Source of the DNA: Candidatus Gastranaerophilales bacterium
GTDB taxonomy: Bacteria; Cyanobacteriota; Vampirovibrionia; Gastranaerophilales; Gastranaerophilaceae
Reading direction: 5' to 3'
NCBI GenBank assembly: GCA_900752845.1
Contig: CAADWU010000040.1
Coordinates: 1-41,063, forward strand
Length of the DNA stretch: 41,063 nucleotides
Made by a program: the position numbers and the translations under genes. How positions within the stretch are numbered: the stretch's first letter is position 1; every line of letters begins with the position of its first letter. The notes beneath the pieces were generated by a model. That model was not told the DNA's origin. It ran no database searches and saw only the letters and a list, made by a program, of their open reading frames with translations. Shown here in pieces: positions 7,664 through 15,753 of this stretch.

Positions 7664-9865
7664 TACTAATAACATTCTTCTTAAATATCTTGTCTTCAAC
7701 AGTTGATATAATTCAGAATCTGAGGTTTTAAGGTATAAATCCAAGTTCTTTAAACTTGCTGAAAGAATATCCGAAATATCGTGGACGTTAGATGACATTA
7801 AATCTGATATCATAATCTCTAATTTAGCTTTTTTCATTTCAGGAGTAACATTGTTTTTTAACAATATTTTTGCACTTCCGCCATACTTCTCGACAAATTT
7901 GCTGTATTTTATCGAACGCAGCATATCTTTCTTTAAAGAAGGGCTATCTTTAAGATTTGCGGAAAGCATTTCCATTAATACATTAAGCTGAGCATCTTTA
8001 TCATAAAAACTGCTTTTCTTATAATTTAATGCAAAATCAACAATCATAGCATTAATTTTATTAATATCTTCTTTGGATGTTATCGGTCTTAAATATTCTT
8101 GATAGTTAGCATTGATTTGAGCTTTTTGCTGAGGAGAAAGCTTTTCCAAGCCGAGTGTTCTTGCCAGTTTCATTACTTCATCAGTTTGCAGCGGCAATAA
8201 CTTTTCTGCTCCTTCAGGTTTAATAGTTGAAATTAATTCAACAAGCGACTGGTCATTAGCTGTCATAACTTGAGAATATTTAACAGAAAAATCTTTATTA
8301 ACAGTGTAAGAAATTTTATGCAATTCTTCATCCGGCAAAATTTTATCTTCGTAACCTTCAGGAACACTGCCGTCTACAGCCAGAGTAAGTTTGTACTTAT
8401 CAGTAATCAAAGGATGATTCATTAAAAATTTAGTATATTTTTGAACAAAAGAATCAGGTAATAATACAAGTTCTTCTTTTAAAACCCCTCTTAAATATTC
8501 ATCAAGGTCACCGTTATATCTTATCTCATGAGTTGAAGGGAATACAGTATAAGTTCTTAAAGTCTTGTCTTCACTGAGAGGAACCGGTTTTATTGTATCT
8601 TCAATTGATGAAATTTTATTTTCTTTTGTTTCTTTTGAAAGTTCTTCAAACATTTCATCATATTCTGCCTGTTTTAAATCATGCAATCTTTGTCTTTCCA
8701 ATCTTGCCGGTTTAATTTCATGAGCATAATTTATTAATTCACGAAACTCTTCGTTATTTCCGTCAACGCCATATGCCTCCATAAACAATTTAATAGTATC
8801 TTTCATTGCAATTGAACGCTGTTCTTTAATTTGAGGATTACTGTTCCAGTATGCATCTAACAAACTTTTTTCTGAACTTGATAATTTATCATAATTTTCG
8901 GCAAAATTTTTCATTTCATCTGATGCATGAACTTTTTCCAATACAATAGAACTGATTTCACTCATATATTTAGATACAAAATTTGAGCTTTCAGTATTTT
9001 TTAGGCTGCTTTTTTTAATTTGCCTTCTGGTTTCTTCAACACTTCCTTTGCCTTTGATAACAGCTTCAGAAAGTTTATCGATTTCCCATTCTTTAACATC
9101 GGCAAACTTTTTCGGTTCAGCTTTAGATTTTGAAATCACATTAGCTGTAACACGCTCTAAAGTTGTATTTCTGTGTTCAACAGCTTTTCTCGGTTTATAT
9201 TCATAAGGGAAATCTTCACGTGTTGCAATAAATGATTTCCAGAATGCGCTTTTCGGGAATTTTATACCGTAAGCTGAAAGAGTTTCATATTGAATAGGGC
9301 TTAAGCCTTTATAGTAAACAGAAATATCTTTTTCAAAATCACTGTTAATCTCTTTTAGAGTTTTGCCTTCAAGATAAACTTTTTTCAAAAGATAATGACC
9401 TAAATTGTCTTTACCATTTTTAAATAAAGATTTGTTTTCCTGACGTATTAATTCTATTTCGGCAATAACGCCTGTTCTTGCTTTCTTGTTAGGGATATCT
9501 GTCAAATTTGCAAACAAAGATTCATCAGGAAAAATTCTTTTAACCTGTTCAAGAGATTTAGTTTCTTCTATGTCTCCGTAAACAAGCTTCATCATTTGAT
9601 TAGGCGGCATATTTTTTCTGTCTTCGTAATCATTAAAAAGGTATGTTTTCATTGTATCAGGCATATTATTGCGGTTAAACGGCTGCTCATAAAAGTTTTC
9701 AGGAGTTCTGAATAAACGTGCCGTAAAGTTTACATTGTAATCTCTGTAAGCAAGAGGATTATAAGAATAATTAGTATAATTATTCTTTGACAACAAGTTC
9801 TTGTTGTCAGATTTTTTTGTATTTTTTTGCGTATAAAATAAAGGGGTAATTTTTTCTACTTTCAT
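7661..9865 (-). CDS. Large hypothetical protein with tagged N-terminus (734 aa)
   Basis: No family recognised. The first ~60 residues are asparagine/tyrosine/lysine rich and probably disordered, and contain VNFTAR (N46-F47-T48-A49). The rest is mostly charged helices, with no signal peptide, membrane segment, obvious nucleotide-binding motif or cysteine cluster. The start ATG has a ribosome site (GGAAAGAG) in the proper place. The gene is monocistronic, convergent with pnp and divergent from the PfkB kinase gene. Composition and codon use are like the neighbours, so recent transfer is not suggested. It probably belongs to a lineage-specific family; a cytosolic structural or effector role would be a guess. 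Confidence 0.7.
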   Translation of the reverse strand: MKVEKITPLFYTQKNTKKSDNKNLLSKNNYTNYSYNPLAYRDYNVNFTARLFRTPENFYEQPFNRNNMPDTMKTYLFNDYEDRKNMPPNQMMKLVYGDIEETKSLEQVKRIFPDESLFANLTDIPNKKARTGVIAEIELIRQENKSLFKNGKDNLGHYLLKKVYLEGKTLKEINSDFEKDISVYYKGLSPIQYETLSAYGIKFPKSAFWKSFIATREDFPYEYKPRKAVEHRNTTLERVTANVISKSKAEPKKFADVKEWEIDKLSEAVIKGKGSVEETRRQIKKSSLKNTESSNFVSKYMSEISSIVLEKVHASDEMKNFAENYDKLSSSEKSLLDAYWNSNPQIKEQRSIAMKDTIKLFMEAYGVDGNNEEFRELINYAHEIKPARLERQRLHDLKQAEYDEMFEELSKETKENKISSIEDTIKPVPLSEDKTLRTYTVFPSTHEIRYNGDLDEYLRGVLKEELVLLPDSFVQKYTKFLMNHPLITDKYKLTLAVDGSVPEGYEDKILPDEELHKISYTVNKDFSVKYSQVMTANDQSLVELISTIKPEGAEKLLPLQTDEVMKLARTLGLEKLSPQQKAQINANYQEYLRPITSKEDINKINAMIVDFALNYKKSSFYDKDAQLNVLMEMLSANLKDSPSLKKDMLRSIKYSKFVEKYGGSAKILLKNNVTPEMKKAKLEIMISDLMSSNVHDISDILSASLKNLDLYLKTSDSELYQLLKTRYLRRMLLV

Positions 9866-9970
9866 TTTTCTCTTTCCAACTGTTCTTAACGTATATTTAC
9901 TCTATTATTCTAAAACGCTGAAAAATATTTTTTGTCAGCTGTTTAAGATAATGTAACAAACATTTTTTTA

Positions 9971-9979
9971 TGCTAAACT
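9971..9979 (+). promoter_or_regulatory. Extended -10 promoter of the PfkB kinase gene
   Basis: TGC-TAAACT has the TGn extension typical of extended -10 promoters and lies 23 bases upstream of the ATG at 10003. No -35 is apparent at 17 bases. Nearly identical TGC-TA elements precede purA, ruvB and the YibE/F gene. Confidence 0.45.
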
Positions 9980-10002
9980 AAAAGTAATCGGAGGATGAAA
10001 AG

Positions 10003-11049
10003 ATGTGCGATGTAATAACTATCGGAAGTGCAACAATGGACGTTTTTGTAGAAAGCGATGATGCAAATATTGTATCTGTTTATACGAAAAACAAAAAATC
10101 GGAATTTATGAGCTATCCTTATGGTGCAAAGGTAGAAATAACAGACTTTGATTCAAAAGTTGGCGGAGGCGGAGTTAATACTGCCGTAAATTTTTCTAAT
10201 CTCGGATATAACACAAGCGCAATCTTTAAAATAGGTGACGACATCTATTCCGACGGTATTTTAGAATCTTTTAAAGACAAAAAAGTTGATTTATCAAATA
10301 TTGTTCAAGACAAAAAAGTAAGCACAGGCTTTTCTATAATTTTAGTCAGTTTTCAAGGCGACAGAACTGTTTTGGCGCACAGAGGAGCAAATGCTCAAAT
10401 AAAAAAATCCGATATTAATTTTGATGCCATTAAAAATTCAAAACTTTTATACATTGCACCAATGAACGGCGACAGCACAAAAGTTCTTGATGATATTGCC
10501 AACTTTGCAAGTGAAAATAATGTTTATGTATGCTTTAATGCAGGTTCTTCAAGCATAAAAAAAGGTTTTAACTATTTGAAAAAAATTCTTGAGAACGCAA
10601 ATATTGTTGTTTTAAATAAAGAAGAAGCATCTCTTGCTACCCAAATTCAGGTAAGACCTGATACCAGAGATGAAAAGTTTTCTGAAGAACTTATTCACCC
10701 AGATGTTAAAGAAATGTTTAAGAAATTAAAGGTATGCGATTATCAGATTATTGTAATCACTGACGGCGGCAAAGGAGCTTACGCATACGACGGCAAGGAT
10801 TATTATTACTGTCCTGTATTTGACGGACCTGTAGTTTCTACACTAGGAGCAGGCGATGCTTTTGCATCTACTTTTTGTGCTGCTCTAGGAAGAAATGACA
10901 AAAATATCGGAAAAGCTTTGATGTATGCATCCGTTAATTCGGCAGGTGTTGTTTCGAAATTCGGAGCAACAGAAGGTTTATTGACTTTTGACGAAATAGA
11001 AAAAAAACTTGCTCAAAACCCTGATTACAAATATGAATTAGCAAATTAA
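10003..11049 (+). CDS. PfkB-family carbohydrate/nucleoside kinase
   Basis: ATP-dependent sugar or nucleoside kinase of the ribokinase/PfkB fold. The N-terminal signature GGGGVNTAVNFSNLG (substrate side) and the C-terminal GAGDAF motif (G282-D285, D285 the expected catalytic base) are both present. The residue before the second motif departs from the usual DTxGAGD (STLGAGD), which is tolerated in the family. At 348 aa it is slightly longer than ribokinase. The substrate cannot be told from sequence; ribose, fructose-6-phosphate, tagatose-6-phosphate and adenosine are alternatives. Strong ribosome site CGGAGG. It appears to have its own promoter and is not an obvious member of the following redox operon, which has a separate promoter. 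Confidence 0.85.
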   Translation: MCDVITIGSATMDVFVESDDANIVSVYTKNKKSEFMSYPYGAKVEITDFDSKVGGGGVNTAVNFSNLGYNTSAIFKIGDDIYSDGILESFKDKKVDLSNIVQDKKVSTGFSIILVSFQGDRTVLAHRGANAQIKKSDINFDAIKNSKLLYIAPMNGDSTKVLDDIANFASENNVYVCFNAGSSSIKKGFNYLKKILENANIVVLNKEEASLATQIQVRPDTRDEKFSEELIHPDVKEMFKKLKVCDYQIIVITDGGKGAYAYDGKDYYYCPVFDGPVVSTLGAGDAFASTFCAALGRNDKNIGKALMYASVNSAGVVSKFGATEGLLTFDEIEKKLAQNPDYKYELAN

Positions 11050-11092
11050 GATAAAAATTATTAAACACTTCCCTAAATTTCACATTTTATAG

Positions 11093-11098
11093 TATAAT
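11093..11098 (+). promoter_or_regulatory. -10 box of the NfnA-like/etf operon promoter
   Basis: A perfect TATAAT lies 25 bases before the ATG at 11124, just after the PfkB gene ends. The -35 region is weak. A good AAGGAG ribosome site lies between it and the start codon. Confidence 0.5.
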
Positions 11099-11123
11099 AT
11101 TTTTATATAAGAAGGAGAAAATT

Positions 11124-11975
11124 ATGGGATATAAAATTTTATCAAAAAAAGAGCTTTGTCCTAATCAATACGAAATTACAATTGATGCGCCTTATGTTGT
11201 AAGAAACGCACAGGCTGGACAATTTATAATATTTAGAGCAGACAACAACAGTGAACGTGTTCCTTTAACCATTGCAGACGTTAATAAAGAAAAAGGCGAA
11301 TTAACACTTGTATTTATGGCTGTAGGCTATTCTACCAAAAAACTTGCAGCTCTTAACGAAGGCGATGAAATTCATGATATCGTAGGACCTTTAGGTCAGC
11401 CTACACACATCAAAAAATACGGAACAGTAGTTTGTCTTGCAGGCGGATATGGCGCAGCTCCATGCTATTTGATTGCTAAAGCTTTTAAGGATGCAGGCAA
11501 CAAAGTTTATATGATTATGGGTGCAAGAAACAAAGATTTAATCTTCTGGCAAGATAAAATGAAAGATGCTTGTACTGAATTATTTATCACAACCGATGAT
11601 GGAACTCTTGGAGAAAAAGGTTTTGTTACTCAGGTTTTAGAAAGAATTATGGGACAAGAAAAAGTTGATTATGCAATAGCTGTAGGACCTATGCCAATGA
11701 TGAGAGCAGTGGCGGATTTAACTCGTGATAAAGGCATTTATACTGAAGCAAGCATGAACCCTATCATGGTAGACGGAACAGGTATGTGCGGTGCTTGTCG
11801 TGTTACAGTCGGCGGCGAAACGAAATTCGCATGCGTAGATGGTCCTGACTTTGATGCTCACAAAATCGACTTTGATGAAGTTATTAACAGAACAAGAATT
11901 TACAAAGACCAGGAAAGAAAACGTGACGAAAACTGCAACTTGTTAAAACAAGCAGCAGCAATGTCTAATAAATAG
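11124..11975 (+). CDS. NfnA/SudB-like FAD/NAD-binding iron-sulfur flavoprotein
   Basis: Ferredoxin-NADP+ reductase-like subunit of the family that includes NfnA, SudB and the electron-transfer subunit of dihydroorotate dehydrogenase. Seen: the FAD motif RVPLTIAD (45-52), the pyridine-nucleotide motif GGYGAAP (107-113), and a C-terminal [2Fe-2S] site DGTGMCGAC...FAC with C222, C225 and C237. In NfnA the cluster has three cysteines and one aspartate ligand; D217 is the candidate here. Length (283 aa) is normal. The usual partner, a GltD-like NfnB/SudA, is not adjacent. Instead a four-cysteine mini-protein and EtfBA follow with short spacers, so it may pass electrons between NAD(P)H, ferredoxin and ETF. 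The family is secure, the partner is inference. Confidence 0.88.
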   Translation: MGYKILSKKELCPNQYEITIDAPYVVRNAQAGQFIIFRADNNSERVPLTIADVNKEKGELTLVFMAVGYSTKKLAALNEGDEIHDIVGPLGQPTHIKKYGTVVCLAGGYGAAPCYLIAKAFKDAGNKVYMIMGARNKDLIFWQDKMKDACTELFITTDDGTLGEKGFVTQVLERIMGQEKVDYAIAVGPMPMMRAVADLTRDKGIYTEASMNPIMVDGTGMCGACRVTVGGETKFACVDGPDFDAHKIDFDEVINRTRIYKDQERKRDENCNLLKQAAAMSNK

Positions 11976-11986
11976 GAGAGAAATTT

Positions 11987-12166
11987 ATGGCTAAAGATAT
12001 TCCTTACTGCCCTTTAATGAGTGCAGGCTCAGACATAGACAAAGTTTGTACACTTGAAAGCTGTGCTTGGTATGTTCCGAGTGTTAGAAAATGTGCAATG
12101 TACATGTTAGCTTACAATGCATTGTTAGAAACTAACGCAAGACAAAAGGCAGCTCAACAAAGGTAA
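11987..12166 (+). CDS. Four-cysteine mini-protein (59 aa) in the redox operon
   Basis: A short gene easily missed: ATG at 11987 with a good AGGAGAG ribosome site, 59 codons, stop at 12164-12166. Cysteines at 8, 21, 26 and 36 give CxxxxxxxxxxxxCxxxxCxxxxxxxxxC, compatible with binding a zinc ion or an iron-sulfur cluster. The C-terminal third is a helix rich in alanine, glutamine and arginine. It lies 11 bases after the NfnA-like gene and 3 bases before etfB, so it is almost certainly co-expressed with both. No known family recognised. A small electron-transfer or assembly subunit is a reasonable guess. Confidence 0.7.
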   Translation: MAKDIPYCPLMSAGSDIDKVCTLESCAWYVPSVRKCAMYMLAYNALLETNARQKAAQQR

Positions 12167-12169
12167 TAA

Positions 12170-12955
12170 ATGAAAGTTATTGTTTGTGTAAAACAAGTCC
12201 CTGATACTACTGATATTAAGTGGACTGAAAATAATACAATTCAAAGGGAAGGTGTGGAAAGTATCACTAACCCTTTTGATGTATATGCTATAGAAGAAGC
12301 TTTAAAAATAAAAAAAACTTGTAAAGATGTTGAAATTACCGTACTTACAATGGGTCCTTTACAAGCTGAAGACATGCTTAAAAAAGCTATTGCTGTAGGA
12401 TGTGACAACGGCATACTAATTTCTGACAGAAAATTTGCAGGCGCAGACACATACGCAACAGGTAAAACTATTGCAAGTGCAATTAAAAATAAATGTCCTG
12501 ATTTTGATTTAATCATATGCGGACAATTTGCAATTGACGGCGATACTGCACAAACCGGTCCGAGCGTGGCAAATCAGCTTAATATTCCTCAGGCAACTTT
12601 TGTAAGAAACGTTGTAGAGTGCAATGAAAACTCAATTACAGTAACTAGAGAACTCGAAGAAGGTATGGAAACCGTTAAAGTTAAATTTCCTGCACTTGTT
12701 TGCGTTCTAAAAGGTTTTGAAGAACCTACAAGAGCTAAAATTAACGGAATTATTAAAGCTCAAAACTCTCAAATTGCAATTTATTCTATGGATGACATTG
12801 GTCTTACACCTGATGAAGTCGGAATAAAAGGATCTCCTACTTATGTCAGCAGAGCATTTAGACCTGAAAAGACCAGAGGTGAATGTATAATTTGTCCTGA
12901 CTGTGATACCCTTTCGGAAAAAATAAAAGAATATGGAGGGTTAAGTAATGAGTAA
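12170..12955 (+). CDS. etfB: Electron transfer flavoprotein beta subunit
   Basis: Small ETF subunit (261 aa), forming a soluble heterodimer with EtfA that carries electrons between dehydrogenases and a redox partner. The N-terminus IVCVKQVPDT and the nucleotide/FAD-binding motif IDGDTAQTGP are diagnostic, and VTRELEEGMETVKVKFPALV matches the family's middle block. The C-terminal tail has CIICPDC (C239, C242, C245), a cysteine cluster not typical of ETF-beta that might bind a metal. It overlaps etfA by eight bases. No acyl-CoA dehydrogenase or lactate dehydrogenase gene is nearby, so the electron donor is unclear. Confidence 0.93.
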   Translation: MKVIVCVKQVPDTTDIKWTENNTIQREGVESITNPFDVYAIEEALKIKKTCKDVEITVLTMGPLQAEDMLKKAIAVGCDNGILISDRKFAGADTYATGKTIASAIKNKCPDFDLIICGQFAIDGDTAQTGPSVANQLNIPQATFVRNVVECNENSITVTRELEEGMETVKVKFPALVCVLKGFEEPTRAKINGIIKAQNSQIAIYSMDDIGLTPDEVGIKGSPTYVSRAFRPEKTRGECIICPDCDTLSEKIKEYGGLSNE

Positions 12956-13931
12956 TATTATGTTGTATGCAGAAGTTACTAAAGAAAATTACCTTCATAC
13001 GGTTCTTTTTGAACTTGCTTACAAGGCTCAGGAACTTTCTAAAAAGCTTAATAATGCAGACATTTCAGCTCTTTTAATCTGTAAAACGGGGCTGGGTGAA
13101 ACCTTTAAAGAAGCTTTTATAAACAGCGGATTTGATTATGTTTATATTGCAGAAGATGACAGCCTTGAACATTATTCAACCGAACTTTATTCCAAAATTG
13201 CCGTTGATATTTTAAATGAAGTTAAACCTGATATTATGCTTATTGGAGCGACTACGCAAGGACGTGATTTGGCTCCGAGAATATCCTCAACACTTCACAC
13301 AGGCTTAACTGCCGATTGTATAGGGTTAGATATTAACGAAAAAGGTCAGCTTGCTGCAACACGTCCGACATTCGGCGGAAAACTCATGGCAACAATTCTT
13401 TGTAAAAACCTCCCGCAAATGGCAACAGTCAGACCGAAAGTTTTTAAACCTGCTCCGGAAAATATTGTAAAAGATACAAAGTTTATTTATATCAAACCTG
13501 AAATTAACAGTATCGAAAGAAAAGTAGAATTTTTAAATTTTGTAAAAAACTTAAATTCAGCAATTAACGAACTTGACAGCGCAAACATTATCGTAGCAGG
13601 CGGCAAGGGGATGAAAAGTGAAGAAGGATTTAATCTTTTAAAAGAGTTTGCAGATAAACTCGGCGGCTGTATTGCAGCAAGCAGAGGTGCAGTAGATATG
13701 GGACTTGCATCATCTGATATTCAAGTCGGACAAACCGGAAAAACAGTTACGCCAAAGCTTTATATTGCCTGCGGAATTTCAGGAGCAATTCAACATATTG
13801 TAGGTATGCAGGACAGCGACAAAATTATTGCAGTAAATACGGATGAAAAAGCTCCTATATTTGAGCATTGTGACTGCGGAATAGTAGGCGATGTATTTGA
13901 AGTTCTTCCTGCTCTTATAAAAAATTTATAG
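12948..13931 (+). CDS. etfA: Electron transfer flavoprotein alpha subunit
   Basis: Large ETF subunit (327 aa), which binds FAD in its C-terminal domain. The C-terminal half has the characteristic AASRGAVDMGLASSDIQVGQ, LYIACGISGAIQHIVGMQ and IIAVNTDEKAPIFEHCDCG blocks, together the ETF-alpha FAD site. The N-terminal half has IMLIGATTQGRDLAPRIS. No extra N-terminal ferredoxin domain is present, unlike some clostridial bifurcating versions. The gene overlaps etfB, so the two are translationally coupled. It closes the operon that begins at 11124. Whether the complex bifurcates electrons cannot be decided from sequence alone. Confidence 0.94.
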   Translation: MSNIMLYAEVTKENYLHTVLFELAYKAQELSKKLNNADISALLICKTGLGETFKEAFINSGFDYVYIAEDDSLEHYSTELYSKIAVDILNEVKPDIMLIGATTQGRDLAPRISSTLHTGLTADCIGLDINEKGQLAATRPTFGGKLMATILCKNLPQMATVRPKVFKPAPENIVKDTKFIYIKPEINSIERKVEFLNFVKNLNSAINELDSANIIVAGGKGMKSEEGFNLLKEFADKLGGCIAASRGAVDMGLASSDIQVGQTGKTVTPKLYIACGISGAIQHIVGMQDSDKIIAVNTDEKAPIFEHCDCGIVGDVFEVLPALIKNL

Positions 13932-13978
13932 CAAAAAAAATTTTTTACGTTTTTTATCCCCTAAAAAGGAGAAAGTGT

Positions 13979-15700
13979 ATGTTAATCACACCCGTTTCAG
14001 GATATAAGGCTTCATTATATAAACATGATAATATAAAACGTAAAGAAGTAATTCAGCAAAATTTCAACTATTTATCAAGTGATACTGTTTCTTTTGCAGG
14101 AAAAATACCATCTTCAAAACAAGTTATAAATGTTTTTGATAAATACAATCCTGTAGTTGAAAGTTTTCGAACTTATAATCTCAAAATACATAACAAAGAA
14201 ATAGCAAAGAAACTTCAAGAAAGCTATTCAAGTGAAACTTTTTCCAAACTCTTTGAGTTTGCTAAAAAGAAAGGTGTTTTTGATTTAAACATTAATGACA
14301 GTACCCACTATATAACAACAAGTTTGATTGATCCTAAAGAAAATCCTTTAATGGGAAAATTAATATGGGTTACAGACAGCTGCAGGTTTATGCCTGTTTT
14401 AAAAGACAGGTACCCTGAAGCAGCAGTTCCTTTAATGGAAAATATGTCAACATTCTATAAGAAACAGGAACGCAATTTTAATAAAATTATAAATAACCCT
14501 CTTGAATATGAACTAAATCATGACTGGCCGAACACTGCTAAAAACGGAATTGGACACGTATTTAATCCTAATAATATGACAACACATAAATGGTTTGCTC
14601 ATACAAGACTGGAATCACCGGGACTTTACCTTCAAGCAATGGGAGAATTAATAACAGACGGTTTGAACGGTGCAAAATACGGTTACAAATCTGCCGAACA
14701 AATTTCTCAAAACTCTATTGATGCAATAGCAAATGTAACTGCTTATTTAAAACAAATTGCATACCCGTACGGCAAATCCACAGGTGCCTGGGAAGAACAA
14801 ACGTTTATGATTACTCCTTCTAGCGATGTTGCAATAATCAACGAAGGTTTTAGAAAAATAATAAATCTTATGTATTCGCCAACAAAAAATCCTGAAATCT
14901 TGAAAGTCCGTCAAAGACTTTTAGCATCGCCAAACGGTAAAGTTTTTGCCGATGAAAAAGGTTTAAGAGAAATGTTGAATGTCGGAGAACACAGAATAAG
15001 ATTTAACAGCCTTGAAGAAGTGCCTCTACACAATAAAAAAATTCTTGAAATGAAAGCAAAATCAAATGAAGTATTGCCTGAATATGAAGAAAGAATTCTT
15101 GACGGTGCATTAAGTTTTATTCCGCATACCGAGAAATTCAGTGCCGATGTTGTTGATAATGCATCTGAAATTATTAAAAGAATGGAGCTGTTGCAAACAG
15201 GTGATTACAGAACTCCTGAAATAGTTAGAGAAAACGGTGTTATAAGATATGTAGGCGACAGATATTTAAATATGACATCAGGTCATCAGGTAAATGAAGC
15301 AAATAATATCGGTAAAAAAACAGAAGCTCAATGGTTTATGACCGGTGATATTTCAAAAAGCTACGGTATTGCGGCAAAGCGGATTTTAGAGAAAATAGAA
15401 AAATACGGTATAGATGATTCTTATTCAGTTGATCTTTTAAACAAAGCTATCAGAAAAGAAACTGAATTTATCAACCGGGCCTTTGCAAGAATTACAGGTA
15501 AAAACTCTTACAAAGCGAACGGAAAGCCTTGCCCGCCTTACCAAATACCCGAAGCCTATCAGGCTGTAACAAATTCTAAAGGCGAAGTGCTGTTCGTTCC
15601 CGGAACACATACACCTCTAGGGTGGGCACAGGCTTCTTTATACGATGCATCAAAATTATTTTCAGAAAATCTTGCAAGATTAGAAAAATTAAATTTATAA
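13979..15700 (+). CDS. Glucoamylase/phosphorylase-kinase-like (GH15-type) protein
   Basis: Probable (alpha/alpha)6-barrel protein related to GH15 glucoamylases and the phosphorylase-kinase regulatory chain. The resemblance rests on three spaced motifs: a WFAHTRLESPGLYLQAMGEL block, GAWEEQ with acidic residues E272/E273, followed by a TPSSDVA segment, and a C-terminal PEAY (E525) followed by HTPLGWAQASLYDA. In GH15 enzymes the WE and the late glutamate are the catalytic acid and base. No signal peptide; the first 40 residues look disordered and carry VSFAG (37-41). It has its own AAGGAG ribosome site, 47 bases after etfA. A role in starch, glycogen or maltodextrin handling would fit the glgA gene in this window. 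A non-catalytic role is possible. Confidence 0.6.
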   Translation: MLITPVSGYKASLYKHDNIKRKEVIQQNFNYLSSDTVSFAGKIPSSKQVINVFDKYNPVVESFRTYNLKIHNKEIAKKLQESYSSETFSKLFEFAKKKGVFDLNINDSTHYITTSLIDPKENPLMGKLIWVTDSCRFMPVLKDRYPEAAVPLMENMSTFYKKQERNFNKIINNPLEYELNHDWPNTAKNGIGHVFNPNNMTTHKWFAHTRLESPGLYLQAMGELITDGLNGAKYGYKSAEQISQNSIDAIANVTAYLKQIAYPYGKSTGAWEEQTFMITPSSDVAIINEGFRKIINLMYSPTKNPEILKVRQRLLASPNGKVFADEKGLREMLNVGEHRIRFNSLEEVPLHNKKILEMKAKSNEVLPEYEERILDGALSFIPHTEKFSADVVDNASEIIKRMELLQTGDYRTPEIVRENGVIRYVGDRYLNMTSGHQVNEANNIGKKTEAQWFMTGDISKSYGIAAKRILEKIEKYGIDDSYSVDLLNKAIRKETEFINRAFARITGKNSYKANGKPCPPYQIPEAYQAVTNSKGEVLFVPGTHTPLGWAQASLYDASKLFSENLARLEKLNL

Positions 15701-15702
15701 TC

Positions 15703-15731
15703 TTGACAAAATATTGAAAATAATAAATAAT
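15703..15731 (+). promoter_or_regulatory. Probable promoter of the pilin-like gene
   Basis: A perfect TTGACA (15703-15708) lies two bases after the stop of the previous gene, with AATAAT 17 bases further on (15726-15731). The ATG at 15754 follows an AAGGAGG ribosome site (15739-15745), one of the best in the window. Confidence 0.5.
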
Positions 15732-15753
15732 GTATAAAAAGGAGGCTGAAATT

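Noticed and set aside
13932..13978. Terminator after etfA
   Set aside because: The A8T6 stretch there can pair only weakly and has no GC stem, so it was not called.
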